Below, one piece after another: positions 1 through 10,549 of a DNA stretch of 64,000 nucleotides. The notes below the pieces were generated by a model that saw only the letters and a program-made list of their open reading frames with translations, did no database searches and had not been told where the DNA came from. The position numbers and the translations under genes are program-made. Source of the stretch: Notolepis coatsorum (Eukaryota; Chordata; Actinopteri; Aulopiformes; Paralepididae). Position 1 is the first letter of the stretch. Each line of letters starts with the position of its first letter. The stretch spans positions 161,701,487 to 161,765,486 of the forward strand of contig OZ020585.1 in NCBI GenBank assembly GCA_963971535.1, written 5' to 3'.

Positions 1-2865
1 TGGGCCGCAGCGGACGCGAGCAGAAGGGTCTTCTCTGACCCGTCATCAAGGACGGCGTAAGTGTCCATGACTTTGTCCCCGTGGCTCAGGAGCACCCTGA
101 CCACTTTGAGGAGCACACGGGGGGTCCCGCTATGCTGGGGGTCTATGTGGAGCACCCCTGTTGGTCGGTTGTCTTGGACCTTCTGGTGGGCTCCGCACCG
201 TGCTGCGCGGTAAGCGGCGCCCGCCCGGGCCGCCTCACGCCACTGGTTCACTTGGACGGGGTTCAGTGTCTTATATTCGGCGCACTGTGCCAGCCAGTGT
301 CCGCCGTCGCAGTAGGTACAGTAGGGAGCGGTCTGGGGGCTCTTCGGTGCTGGTGCCACCGCCTCGGCGTGGTACATGACCGCGACGGGCCCACTCTGTT
401 GTCCTGGCTGACGCTTGTTGAGGTCGTGCAGGACCTCCAGGTGGGTGCCACCGCACCTGCTGCACTTTTTCTTCAGGTGGCACTCAGCTGCTAGGTGGCT
501 GCGCGCGCAGCGGAAGCAGCGGCGGTGGTCCTTGACCCACTGGCTCACATCATCCGTGGTCAGCCTCTTGAAGTCTTCGCACTGATGGAGCCGATGTTCT
601 CCCTCACAGTACTGGCACTCAATCTTCCACTGGTCCTCTTTTGTCGAGGGGGTGTTGTGGTTCTGGTGCTGCGGTACTGACTCTGATTGGTGCATGACAG
701 TCACCGATCTTCTTCCATCATTTATTCTCCTGGGTCCCTCTCTGGAGCTTGGCGTGCTCCGCCCAAATGTATCTAGTCGTAAGCTGCTGACTTCTCTCGC
801 CAGGAAGTCGGCTAGATCAAGGAGGGATGGCTCGGGGCCGTTGGGATCCCGGTAATCCCTCTGCCGCCTAAAGCGCTCCTGTCTTGCGGGTGGCAGCTTC
901 TCCAAAATCCTCTCGACGTTAGAGTTGGCGTATAGCTCATGCATGCCCTTCTCCCGTTGCGCTCCCAGCATCCCTACCAGGGACTGCACTTTGATTGACA
1001 GGTCGTCTAGTGAGCGATTGTCTGTTGCTGGGGGTAAGCGGTCAATATGCCTTATCTCTTCTATTACGTAATCCCATATACGTCCATATCTCTGGTCCAG
1101 CGCCGCTAGGGCCGCTGTGTATGGTGTCGAAGAGGTGGCATAGGCCAGCGCTATATTGTGCGCTCGCGGTACTTTCAGGTGCTTCAGTAATATTGCATAC
1201 TTGTGGCGTTCATCAGCGACATCCACCATCATTGTCTCTAAGCACATCCGGAGCTCCGTGTACTGTGCTCGACTCTCATAGGCGAAGTCTGGAAATGACG
1301 GCGTGGCAATGTATGACGCTGTGGGTGACTGATACATCGGTGAGCGTTGGGGGAGAGGCCTCCTAGGCGAGTCTCCTCTGGCGTGTCGTCTTGGGCTGGT
1401 ACTTGGTGGGTACCGAAGGTCGGGTACCCAGGTGCTGTTCCTCTGGGCTGACGGTGCGTCAAACTCACCCGTGAGTTGAGTCGGGGGTTTGTAGCGCGGG
1501 GCCTCGGGGCTGACTTCTGGGCTGTACTGGACCTCCTGGTCCTGAGTACGTTGCTGCTGGTCGGGGCTGTACTGGGCCTCCTGGGCCAGAGCACGTTGCT
1601 GCTGGTCGGCTTGACACTCCTCCTCTTCCTCCTCCTCTTCCTCTGCTAGGACCTGGAGTCTTCTGTTCAGTCTCTCGGCGTGGTCCGGTTCCGTTACCCG
1701 GTTGCTGGGTCTCGTATGGACCGGCTGGGGAGGGGGTTCAGAGACGTGGACAGGCTCCTCCTGTTGGCGGGGTCCCGGGTCGCTTCGTCGGGTAGGGGAA
1801 TGTGTCCTAGACCCGTGTCTGGACGATCTCTGGGAGCTCCGTGCGGAGTGAGGGGGTGTCGCCATGGCCACCAGTTTGTCCATCAGCTCCGCCTGCAGCC
1901 GGTCGCGCTCTGCCTCGCGCCGGGCATGGGCTGCGTCGCGCGCTGCTTCGCGCTGGGCATTGGCGGCGTCGCGCTGCGCATTGGCGCTGGCCTGGGCAGC
2001 GTCGCGCTGTGCGTTGGCGACGTCGCGCTGGGCGTTGGCGCTGGCATGGGCGGCGTGGAGCTGTGCATTTGCGACGTCGGCGCGGCTTCTCTCGACGCCG
2101 CGCTGGGCGTTGGCGCTGGCATGGGCGGCGTGGAGCTGTGCATTTGCGACGTCTGCGCGGCTTCTCTCGACGTCGCGCTGGGCATTGGCGCTGGCATGGG
2201 CGGCGTGGAGCTGTGCATTTGCGACGTCGGCGCGGCTTCTCTCGATGTTCTCTTCTGTCTGGAGGCGTCTGGTCTCCAGCCTTATGCGGTCGTCTTCACT
2301 CCTTTGTTGCGCCTGGAAGCGCTCTCGCTCACCTGCGTAATGTTCGCGCTCGCACGTCTGTTGCGCTTGAAGTCGATCGCGTTCGGTGGAGGCTGCCAGG
2401 GTGGCGATGAGTGCTTGCGCCAGCATCTTGTCCGCCTCGCTGGGGGAAGACGCCGTTCGGGGCGATCGGCTCCCGGCAGTACTTGTTGGAGATCCGTTCT
2501 CCTGTTGCGTACCGAGGAGATCCGTCTCCTGGGTGCGCGTCTCTGTAGGGTTGTCTTCCTCCCGGAGCTGATCGGGGGCTATTTCTTCGGTATTGTCTGG
2601 GGGTAAAGTCGTGTCAGTTCCCTCCTGGTCCCCACCGTGAGCTTGGTCAGTTACATTAGCACCCACTAGGGCCTCTGTGGTCGGGGTAACCTGGTTGTTA
2701 AGGTCAGACATAATTTTACTTTCTACTTTTTCCGCGTTTAAATTCCCTTTAAAGCTAGGTATTGGACTGACAGAGTATGCCTCTAGGTAGGGAGGTGGCT
2801 GCCGTCTGCGCTGCGGGCGATCTAGCTTAGGAGAACCGTTTGTGGAGTGTTCGTCATCGGCCATG
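1..2865 (-). CDS. BEL/Pao-type gag-protease polyprotein, 5' part
   Basis: An uninterrupted frame of 955 codons starts at ATG 2865-2863, just after an in-frame TAA, and runs off the left edge. In order it shows an acidic N-terminus, an Ala/Arg-rich coiled-coil region with a 25-residue repeat present three times (DNA period 75 bp near 2051, 2126 and 2201), an acidic Glu run near 1620-1650, a globular gag-like segment (about 850-1320), three CCHC-like zinc knuckles (around 600, 500 and 320; the last is CTYCDGGHWLAQC), and at the edge YAVLDDGSEKTLL, which fits the retroviral-type aspartic protease of BEL/Pao polyproteins. The layout gag, knuckles, protease on one frame is typical of that superfamily. 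Reverse transcriptase, RNase H and integrase would lie left of the window. The frame is intact over all that is visible, so the copy may be young. Family assignment is from motif reading and was not searched. Confidence 0.85.
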
Positions 2866-2903
2866 TCAATATTAATATTATATTAATATTACGCTAATTA
2901 TTC

Positions 2904-2923
2904 TCCGGCTATCGAAGGACCAA
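2904..2923 (-). promoter_or_regulatory. Primer-binding site, tRNA-Tyr-like
   Basis: Directly inside the LTR the minus strand reads TTGGTCCTTCGATAGCCGG. TGGTCCTTCGA is complementary to the 3' acceptor end plus CCA of eukaryotic tRNA-Tyr, and GCCGG continues that complementarity after a two-base offset (TA). Position and the TGG start fit a minus-strand primer site. The tRNA identity is from memory of tRNA-Tyr and is an inference. Confidence 0.6.
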
Positions 2924-2924
2924 T

Positions 2925-4165
2925 TGTAACTGAGGGGTACAATTCCCTGACTGTATTAATCAAGTACTGATATCATTAAATCACTACCGTCTATGTACTC
3001 CTGGCCAATACTGTACATAAGTATATTAGATTAGAACACTCCCACAATAACACGGTTTTCCACACAAAATACTCGGTTAGAATATTTATTACATAAAAGG
3101 GATAGTATTACATAATATACTTTGCTTAGATTGCGCTTATAAGGCAAATAGAATGTGCAGGTAAATCAATAATGGATATTAAGTAATTAGATCTAGGTAC
3201 CCTGGGAAAGGGTGTACTACCGGTTGTAAGCCAGCAGAGGGAGGCAAAGCTCTAGGCAAGTCAATGGTTCACGGAGGCGATGTCACCCCTGGAGCAGCGG
3301 GGAGAGGCAGCCTGGTCCCAGGGTGCTCGCTGCGTAGGTGAAAGCTGTGGAGTCTCTGGTACGACAAAGACGGGCTTGAGTGATGTCCCCACGGGCACGT
3401 GGATCCCACAGCAGTGGGTGTAGACGGTTCTCTGCTTCCAGCAGCGTGGTGAAGAATGAAGAATAATAATCCTTGCCGGAAAAGTGGCACGGCTGGCGGG
3501 GTGTAAATCCTCCGTGGTGCTGCTGCTCCTCCGGTGTAGATATCCTCCGGTGCGGTAGTGCACGGTTGACCTTGACGTTACTATACTATTAGCACGGGCA
3601 ATAAGTGCTCTATGTCGACGCACAATTACTCACTCCACGTGGTCTTTGACTCGTAATGAAGGTTTACTAATAAATAGAGAACGATACGACAAACAGACGT
3701 ATTAGGATAACACGAGACTCTATCTTGGGGCAATGCGAGCCCTGCTCTACCCACGTTGCGTAGTGGGTGAGACGTTGCTTGGATAACTGAACCAGACTGA
3801 ACTGAAGGCGAACTGAAAGGGAACTGCAAGGGGGGTTCTACATTTCTTGCGCCCTATTTATATGTACCGTGGACAAATAGTGCCATTCTGCTTTCGGTAG
3901 CCGTATTAGTGGGCAGAAGCTGGGCATGTACAGACATATCTCGTCGGTACCTTTGAAGTCAGCTCGAGGGGGTAAGGCAGTGGCGCCGGGGGATCGCTTC
4001 CAATAGGAGAACGAATATTATGGTCTGTCCTGCTACCAGGTAAAGGGATATTCCGTATATATTGTACAAGGAATATACAGGGGATATCAAACGATATACA
4101 AATATTATACATGGGATCTCAGGCAATAAATATATATATTCGGTTTAATCTGACCCTTTGTAACA
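2925..4165 (-). repeat. 5' long terminal repeat of the BEL/Pao element
   Basis: The proposed LTR reads TGTTACAAAGGG... to ...CCTCAGTTACA on the minus strand (TG...CA ends), next to the primer site. It holds a TATA box (minus TATAAATA, 3855-3862) and a polyadenylation signal AATAAA (minus, 3085-3090) in the right order for U3-R-U5. The outer edge at 4165 was placed where homology to the L2 3' tail (compare 7820-7840) stops. The 3' LTR is outside the window, so neither LTR identity nor the target duplication can be tested, and the outer boundary is less sure than the inner. Confidence 0.6.
3855..3862 (-). promoter_or_regulatory. TATA box of the LTR promoter
   Basis: TATAAATA on the minus strand inside the LTR, about 765 bp upstream of the AATAAA signal and about 990 bp upstream of the gag start. 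Confidence 0.5.
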
Positions 4166-4435
4166 GTTGTCATACAGAAGTACAGAATACTTTTATACAA
4201 AATGCTTCTTACTGTTACGCTCCAGAGACTGTGCAAGACAAGATAAGTATGAAATAAAATAACATAGTATAGCATGTAAATTAGAAGTAAAAAGAATGAG
4301 GTCACAGTGTTCAGTATAGACATATGTACAATGTTCGATGCAGAATAGACGTAACTGAGTTACCATATAATATACAATACTATGCAGTGTACTAATATAC
4401 AATACTATATAGTGCAAGGCAGAAATGGGATGAGG

Positions 4436-5251
4436 TAGGGCTGGGCGATAAAACGATAACGATAACTATCGCGATAAATTATTTCCTCGAAATAAACATG
4501 AAACGTGGTCGCAAAGTTTAGATATATCGATTTTCCAAGCTTGGCTCCGTTCAGCCTCGGCTCAGCTCACTCACTAACAACAACCAACGTTACGTGATGA
4601 CGTGTTTACGCACAACAGCTAACAACCAATCAGTGAAGGAGATGGCCGAGAGCGAAATATACCCGGAAGGAGGTAGGACTCACTCAACAAGGCTTGCTAG
4701 GCTAATTAGCTTGCACGCCGATGTTTTATATATTTACGTGCCGAGTATGTGTGTGACGTGAATTCTGAGGCCACGTTTATAGTAGTGGGGATATACAGTG
4801 GATGTCGTTTCAATATATTGTGGCGGAAGAGAGTATTTTAGTGTAATATTTAGCACATTGTCATGGAATACAGCACTTAGATACTACAGGCTTGCTAGGC
4901 TAATTAGCTTGCACGGCGACGTTTTATATATTTACGTGCCGAGTATGTGTGTGTTTTGAATTCTGAGGCCACGTTTATAGTAGTGTGGGGTATACAGTTC
5001 GTTTCAATATATTGTGGCGGAAGAGAGTATTTTAGTGTCATATTTATTGTCATGAGATACTCCGCTTGCTTAACGTGTAACGTGCGCGGACTGATGACGA
5101 CATCAACTCGACTTGAGACATTCGCAGCAGCATAAGAAGTTAATTAAACTTGACGGACATTATATCGACGATAATTATCGATATCGAATTATATGAAAAT
5201 AATTTTATAATTTTATCGCGATAACGTTTTTGGTCATATCGCCCAGCCCTA
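4436..5251. mobile_element. Non-autonomous hAT element (MITE)
   Basis: An 816-bp element with terminal inverted repeats TAGGGCTGGGCGAT / ATCGCCCAGCCCTA and a perfect 8-bp target duplication GGATGAGG (4428-4435 and 5252-5259), as expected for hAT. It interrupts the 3' UTR of the surrounding LINE. Inside is a tandem duplication of about 195 bp (about 4690-4885 and 4886-5080, both starting GGCTTGCTAGGCTAATTAGC). No transposase frame is present. Confidence 0.92.
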
Positions 5252-5443
5252 GGATGAGGTGCAATTTAGGTACAATTTACAGTAGGTGTACGAGTTGTAG
5301 TGCAAATCCTTTATCAATAAATATAAAGTGTGTTTGTGTGATCTAAAGTGTGGAGAGTGGGTGCTGCAGTGTGTTTTTTGTTTAAGTGAGTGTGTGTGTG
5401 TGGGTGTGTGTGCTGTGTGCATTTGATGGTTGTTGCATAGTGT

Positions 5444-6871
5444 TTATTGTTCGTTTAGCAGCCTGATGGCCTGGGGATAGAAGCTTCTTCCGAGTCTTTC
5501 TGTGCTCGCCTTAAGACTCCGGTATCGCTTGCCTGACCGCAGCAGTTCAAAGAGGCAGTTGTTCGGGTGGCTCGAGTCCTTAATAATTCTCTTAGCCTTC
5601 CCCCTGCACCGCTTGTTGTAAATGTTCTGGAGGGTGGGAAGCCCCCCTCCAATTGTGCGTTCGGCTGAACGTGTCACTCTTTGTAGTCTGCTACGGTCTT
5701 GTGCAGTGCTATTCCCAAACCAGGAGGTGATGTTGCCAGTCAGGATGCTCTCTATTGTACATGAGTAGAAGTTCCTAAGGATCTTCTGACTGACTTGGAA
5801 CTTCCTTAGGCGCCTGAGGAAGTAGAGGCGTTGTCGTGCCTTCTTCACAACACTGTCAATGTGTGTGGTCCATGTCAAGTCCTCGGATATGTGGGCTCCG
5901 AGGTACTTGAAACTGTTCACTCTCTCAACCGGTGCCCCGTCGATGCTGAGGGGGCTGTAGTCCTTGACCCCCGACCTCCTGAAGTCCACAATCATCTCTT
6001 TTGTTTTGCTGACGTTCAGGGAGAGGCAGTTCTCCTGACACCACTGTGACAGATTCTCTACCTCTTCCAGGTAGGCCCTCTCGTCGTTGGCAGAGATCAG
6101 GCCCACCACTACTTTGTCATCAGCAAATTTGATGATTGTGTTGTTGTTCCGCTGTGCCACGCAGTCATGTGTGTACAGGGAGTAGAGGAGGGGGCTCAGA
6201 ACACAGCCCTGGGGGGCCCCTATGTTGAGCGTGATGGATGAGGAGGTGCAGTTGCCTGCTCTTACCACCTGGGGTCTGCCCGTCAGGAAGTCCAGGACCC
6301 ACTGGCAGAGGTCATAGTTCAAGCCCAGGTCCCTGAGCTTGGCTATGAGTTTGGAGGGGACTATGGTATTGAATGCTGAGCTGTAGTCGATGAACAGCAT
6401 TCTCACATAGTTCCCCTGCCTCTTGTCCAGGTGTGATGCTGCTGTGTGCAGCACATGGGCTATGGCGTCCTCCGTGGACCTGTTGGGGCGATATGCAAAT
6501 TGCAGGGGGTCCAGGTTGATGGGGAGGGAGGAACAGATGTAGCCCTTCACTAGCTTCTCAAAGCACTTCATGGCTATGGAGGTGAGGGCTACAGGGCGGT
6601 AGTCGTTGAGGCAAGCGGGCGTAGATTTTTTGGGTACAGGGATGATGGTGGACTTCTTCAGACAGGTGGGGATGACAACCTGTTCCAAGGACAGGTTGAA
6701 GATGTCAGTGAATACCGGGGCCAGTTGGTCGGCACAGACTTTTAGGACGCGGCCGGGGATGCCGTCCGGTCCTGCTGCCTTCCTGATATTCACTTTTTTA
6801 AAGATCCGTCTCACCTCATGCTCTGTTACCCTGAACACTGAGTCTCCATCAGCAGACCCCCCCCCCCCCAA
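5444..6871 (-). CDS. LINE reverse transcriptase (L2/CR1/Jockey-like)
   Basis: A 475-codon frame carries the reverse transcriptase domain of a non-LTR element. Motifs in order: a [11 protein letters not shown] finger motif, [10 protein letters not shown], the first catalytic Asp in [23 protein letters not shown], and the catalytic FADD box. After the thumb comes a C-terminal tail ending in YPQAIRLLN, which is common in fish L2-type elements. The frame has no AUG. It begins next to a 13-base C run (6857-6869). Beyond the run, another frame continues the protein upstream to about 7008 (...NDLNSFYARFEAV...), so a one-base homopolymer change broke the reading frame or is a sequencing error. No endonuclease domain remains, because the 5' end is lost. 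RT core residues are intact. Confidence 0.85.
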   Translation of the reverse strand: MGGGGSADGDSVFRVTEHEVRRIFKKVNIRKAAGPDGIPGRVLKVCADQLAPVFTDIFNLSLEQVVIPTCLKKSTIIPVPKKSTPACLNDYRPVALTSIAMKCFEKLVKGYICSSLPINLDPLQFAYRPNRSTEDAIAHVLHTAASHLDKRQGNYVRMLFIDYSSAFNTIVPSKLIAKLRDLGLNYDLCQWVLDFLTGRPQVVRAGNCTSSSITLNIGAPQGCVLSPLLYSLYTHDCVAQRNNNTIIKFADDKVVVGLISANDERAYLEEVENLSQWCQENCLSLNVSKTKEMIVDFRRSGVKDYSPLSIDGAPVERVNSFKYLGAHISEDLTWTTHIDSVVKKARQRLYFLRRLRKFQVSQKILRNFYSCTIESILTGNITSWFGNSTAQDRSRLQRVTRSAERTIGGGLPTLQNIYNKRCRGKAKRIIKDSSHPNNCLFELLRSGKRYRSLKASTERLGRSFYPQAIRLLNEQ

Positions 6872-7008
6872 TTGCCGTGGTTGTTAGGCTGGTGTTGTTA
6901 TTCACAGCCTCAAACCTCGCATAGAAGGAATTGAGATCATTTGCTAAGGAGATGTCACTGTTCAGTTTGAGGGAGGTGCCTTTGTAATCTGTCATTGTTC
7001 TGAGGCCC

Positions 7009-7145
7009 TGTTATGTTGTCTGTTTAAGAAAGAGTGCAATAAATGATTTTATTGAAAAAATATGAATCGTGTGAGAGAATCGTGATCTCAATTCTTAGAG
7101 AGAAAAATCGTGATTCACATTTGAGCAAGAATCGCCCAGCCCTAC
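7009..7145. mobile_element. hAT element end (fragment)
   Basis: The right edge reads ...AATCGCCCAGCCCTA, the same terminal repeat as the MITE at 4436-5251, but no matching left terminus is found. It abuts the truncated 5' side of the LINE. Confidence 0.5.
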
Positions 7146-7392
7146 TCCATGGTCTGGGGTTCTGTGCCACAGTCGCATGCGGTTGGGGTCACTAAGATAA
7201 CCCCATCTGCTCAGGGCTTCCCTGGAAGCGTGTATCGCTTCCGCAACGGAATACGGTTACCGGGTTCGCCTGATTGGCCACGACGGCCACGTGACACGCG
7301 TGGCCCGCCCCCGCATCCAACGCTCTGCCGCTGCCGCTACACGCTGCGCGCTGCTGTGTTGACGCTCACCTGTGTGTTGACGCGCGCCAGTA

Positions 7393-7845
7393 AGAAGCAT
7401 TTGCACTGCAACTTGTACACCTTACTGTAAATTGTACCTCATCCCATTTCTGCTTTGCACTATAGCGTATTGTATATTAGTACATTGCATAGTATATTGT
7501 ATATTGTATGGTAACAGTCTCTGGAGCGCAACAGTAAGAAGCATTTGCACTGCAACTCGTACACCTTACTGTAAATTGTACCTCATCCCATTTCTGCTTT
7601 GCACTATAGCGTATTGTATATTAGTACATTGCATAGTATATTGTATATTGTATGGTAACTCAGTTACTGCATCGAACATTGTACATATGTCTATACTGAA
7701 CACTGTGACCTCTATTTTTACTTCTATTTTACATGCTATACTATTTTATTTCATACTTATCTTGTCTAGCACAGTCTCTAACAGTAACAGTAAGAAGCAT
7801 TTTGGATAAAAGTATTCTGTACTTCTGTATGACAACAATGTATGC
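7393..7845 (+). mobile_element. L2-like LINE 3' UTR fragment
   Basis: Plus-strand copy of the tail found inverted at 4166-5440, with a direct duplication of about 140 bp inside it (two copies from AAGAAGCATTTGCACTGCAA at about 7393 and 7536). It ends CTTCTGTATGACAAC like the minus-strand copy. No coding sequence. Confidence 0.75.
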
Positions 7846-7919
7846 ATTTCAAATGTTAAATGATAAATGATTAAATGATACACACTGAAATCTACGCTCT
7901 CTCTCATCCTGCTTTCCAC

Positions 7920-8240
7920 AACGCGACAATATTATTAAACAAGAGAGCTGCGTCATTGAAGTGGGAAAAGTGATTCTTGACTCAAGATGACTATGTGAAA
8001 AGCGACAATAGCATTAAACAGCAGCTCTGTCATTGAAGTGGGAAAAGTGAGCATTAAACAGCAGCTCTGTCATTGAAGTGGGAAAAGTGATTCTTGACTC
8101 AAGATGACTATGTGAAAAGCGACAATAGCATTAAACAGCAGCTCTGTCATTGAAGTGGGAAAAGTGATTCTTGACTCAAGATGACTATGTGAAAAGCGAT
8201 AGCAGCATTAAACAGCAGCGTTTCTGCACTCAGAAGATGA
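7920..8240. repeat. Tandem repeat, about 77-bp unit with partial copies
   Basis: Repeated blocks GCATTAAACAGCAGCTCTGT, CATTGAAGTGGGAAAAGTGA and CTCAAGATGACTATGTGAAA; about four units, some shortened. Confidence 0.8.
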
Positions 8241-8461
8241 CGCGACAATATTATTAAACAAGAGCGCTCTGGCGTTGAAGTGGGAAAGCGGCAGTGAAGT
8301 CCATGCCGCGTGCGCGTCAACACACAGGCAGCGGCAGAGGCAGAGAGGGGCGTATAGCGGCGTGTGTCACGTGGCCGTCGCGGCCAATCAGGGGAACCCG
8401 GAAACCGAATTCCGTTGCGGAAGCGATACACGCTCCCTGGAAAGGCCAACACCTGAGCAGA

Positions 8462-9400
8462 GACGGTTCAGGCACTTCCATTTTTCCCAGTTGTTATCTC
8501 CTGGTGGGAGGGCTTCAGCATGGGGGGGGGGGGGGGTGAGCATAGTCGAGCTGTGTGGGTGGTTGGACAGCTTTTCCTTTCAGATTTTAAGGTGGGCTTC
8601 AGATGCTGGTCAGGAAACCTCTCTGTGATTTTAGTCGACTGGGGGGCAGGTACATGGCCATGTAGGGGGTGCCTCTCATCTGTGGCTTAGCCTGCGCCGC
8701 TCTGCCCTGCTGCCTGGTTACCGCTCTTCTGATGTCTGGAGGGGGCGACCTGCTGGGGTGGCGACCTGCCAGAAAAAGACGCTAGTATGAATGAACAGGA
8801 AAGGAATCTGGGGTAGCGCTGGAACACGAGACCCCGCGACGACCGGCATGCACGTAGTAGAGCCCTCTCAGTCTCCAGCCAACCAATCCAAGCTCCCCGC
8901 CGGCCTCCGCACCATCGTCCGGGTTCCCAGCTCCGATACCTTGAAATTCCACCACGTCGCCGTGGTGACAACATCCCAGAATACCTCAGGGTCACATTTC
9001 GGCCGAACGTCTGGGGGGGACCTCCCACATGCTTCTCTCTGCTCGTCTTCTCCTCCCTGGGTGTGTGTCCTCTCGCTGTAATCAACCCTGCTAGCTCGCT
9101 GTCTGCCTGTCAGTAGGGACTAAATGGCTCCTTTACTCTGTGTGTGTGTTTAGAGAGAACTACATGGTGATGTAAAGTGGTGATCGAACTGTAATTATTA
9201 CTGTAATTTCCCCTCACGTAGGCTACAGTATTTCATATACTCGTTTTGTGAGATTTTCTTTTAGTCAATATTTGCTCCATGTTGTTCATTTAGTCAACGG
9301 GACTGCATGCGAGGATCTCATAATACCACGGTCTCCTCATGATATGATCCCATTGAAAGACGAGCTGAGTGAATGCCCCCGGGCTCAACTATGCCCCTTA
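8462..9400. other. No gene recognised
   Basis: Mixed-composition DNA with a 13-base G run near 8523-8535. Short open frames on both strands show no motif or codon pattern that I recognise. Confidence 0.5.
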
Positions 9401-9660
9401 GCTATGATATAATAACCATATACCACAACCTGTCATTAGCTATTAGCTGTGAACCTGTCATGGGCTATTAGCTGTGATATAATAACCATATACCCTGACC
9501 TGTCATTAGCTGTGATATAATAACCATATACCATGACCTGTCATAAGCTATTAGCTGTGATATAATAACCATATACCCTGACCTGTCATTAGCTGTGATA
9601 TAATAACCATATACCATGACCTGTCATAAGCTATTAGCTGTGATATAACAACCATACTAC
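9400..9660. repeat. Irregular tandem repeat
   Basis: Repeats of GTGATATAATAACCATATAC followed by TGACCTGTCATTAGC, in units of about 38 and 54 bp. Confidence 0.8.
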
Positions 9661-9790
9661 AACCTGTCAAACGTACCTCTTTGGGCCTAGATTTCAGTTG
9701 ACAGCAGCATCGAATCTTTGAAGGCAATAAAACCGGTTTCCCCCTGAAGTCAAGAAGCTGCTGCTCTGTGAACTGGTGTCTCACCACTGC

Positions 9791-10184
9791 TGTAGTCCTG
9801 CAGTGCTCTGAGGCTCATCATAGTGTAGCTATACTGTAGTCCTGCAGTGCTCTGAGGCTCATCATAGTGTAGCTATACTGTAGTCCTGCAGTGCTCTGAG
9901 GCTCATCATAGTGTAGCTGTACTGTAGTCCTGCAGTGCTCTGAGGCTCATCATAGTGTAGCTATACTGTAGTCCTGCAGTGCTCTGAGGCTCATCATAGT
10001 GTAGCTATACTGTAGTCCTGCAGTGCTCTGAGGCTCATCATAGTGTAGCTATACTGTAGTCCTGCAGTGCTCTGAGGCTCATCATAGTGTAGCTGTACTG
10101 TAGTCCTGCAGTGCTCTGAGGCTCATCATAGTGTAGCTGTACTGTAGTCCTGCAGTGCTCTGAGGCTCATCATAGTGTAGCTGC
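9791..10184. repeat. 44-bp minisatellite, nine units
   Basis: Units begin TGTAGTCCTGCAGTGCTCTG and end GTGTAGCTATAC. Starts fall at 9791 and every 44 bp to 10143. One more partial unit occurs at 27987-28003, on the far side of the transposon nest, showing that the array was split by insertion. Confidence 0.95.
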
Positions 10185-10549
10185 TAGGGGGTGGGAATCA
10201 CCAGAGGCCCCACGATACAATATTATAATGATACTTAAGTCACGATATGATAGTATTGCGATAAAAAATATATTGCGATATTGATATTGCGATATATTGC
10301 GATTTATTACCTTTTTTTCAACTGCGAAGTAAAACTTTGTCAACATGTTTTATCTAATAAAATAAAATTCAGTCTGGGGGGGCGGAGCTGAGCGATCATG
10401 GAGTAGACGTGTTTCACATGAGCTCCCTTCTACCGTGCTGAATATACGTTTCTCCCCATTAGTCTTTATTTTATTTTTATTAGTTTTTTATCAGTTTGCT
10501 AGGTCGTCGTGTTTAGTATACTGTCGTCGACTTTTTTCGACTTTCTGCG

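Larger units (their letters stand above)
4166..7008 (-). mobile_element. L2-like LINE, 5'-truncated, with long 3' UTR
   Basis: Minus-strand LINE containing a reverse transcriptase frame (5444-6871, with frameshifted N-terminal part to about 7008) and a 3' UTR from 5443 down to about 4166. The UTR is recognised because the same sequence occurs on the plus strand at 7393-7845 and, more diverged, at 32171-33480. It is split by a hAT MITE at 4436-5251. The 5' side is cut at about 7008, where sequence turns into a hAT end. Confidence 0.75.
7192..8461. mobile_element. Element with long imperfect terminal inverted repeats
   Basis: About 170 bp at 7192-7390 recurs inverted at 8287-8461. Shared blocks include GCGTGTATCGCTTCCGCAAC, CTGATTGGCC and GGCCACGTGACAC, then a diverged GC-rich part. 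Between the arms lie a plus-strand L2 3' end (7393-7845) and a tandem repeat (about 7920-8240). I could not define a target duplication, and the superfamily is unknown. Confidence 0.55.

Noticed and set aside
1680-2606. 308-codon plus-strand frame rich in Gly, Ala and Val
   Set aside because: Shadow of the minus-strand gag repeats; the minus frame has gag, zinc knuckle and protease features.
9791-10184. CRISPR-like array
   Set aside because: Units are contiguous 44-bp repeats without variable spacers, and the sequence is from a vertebrate.
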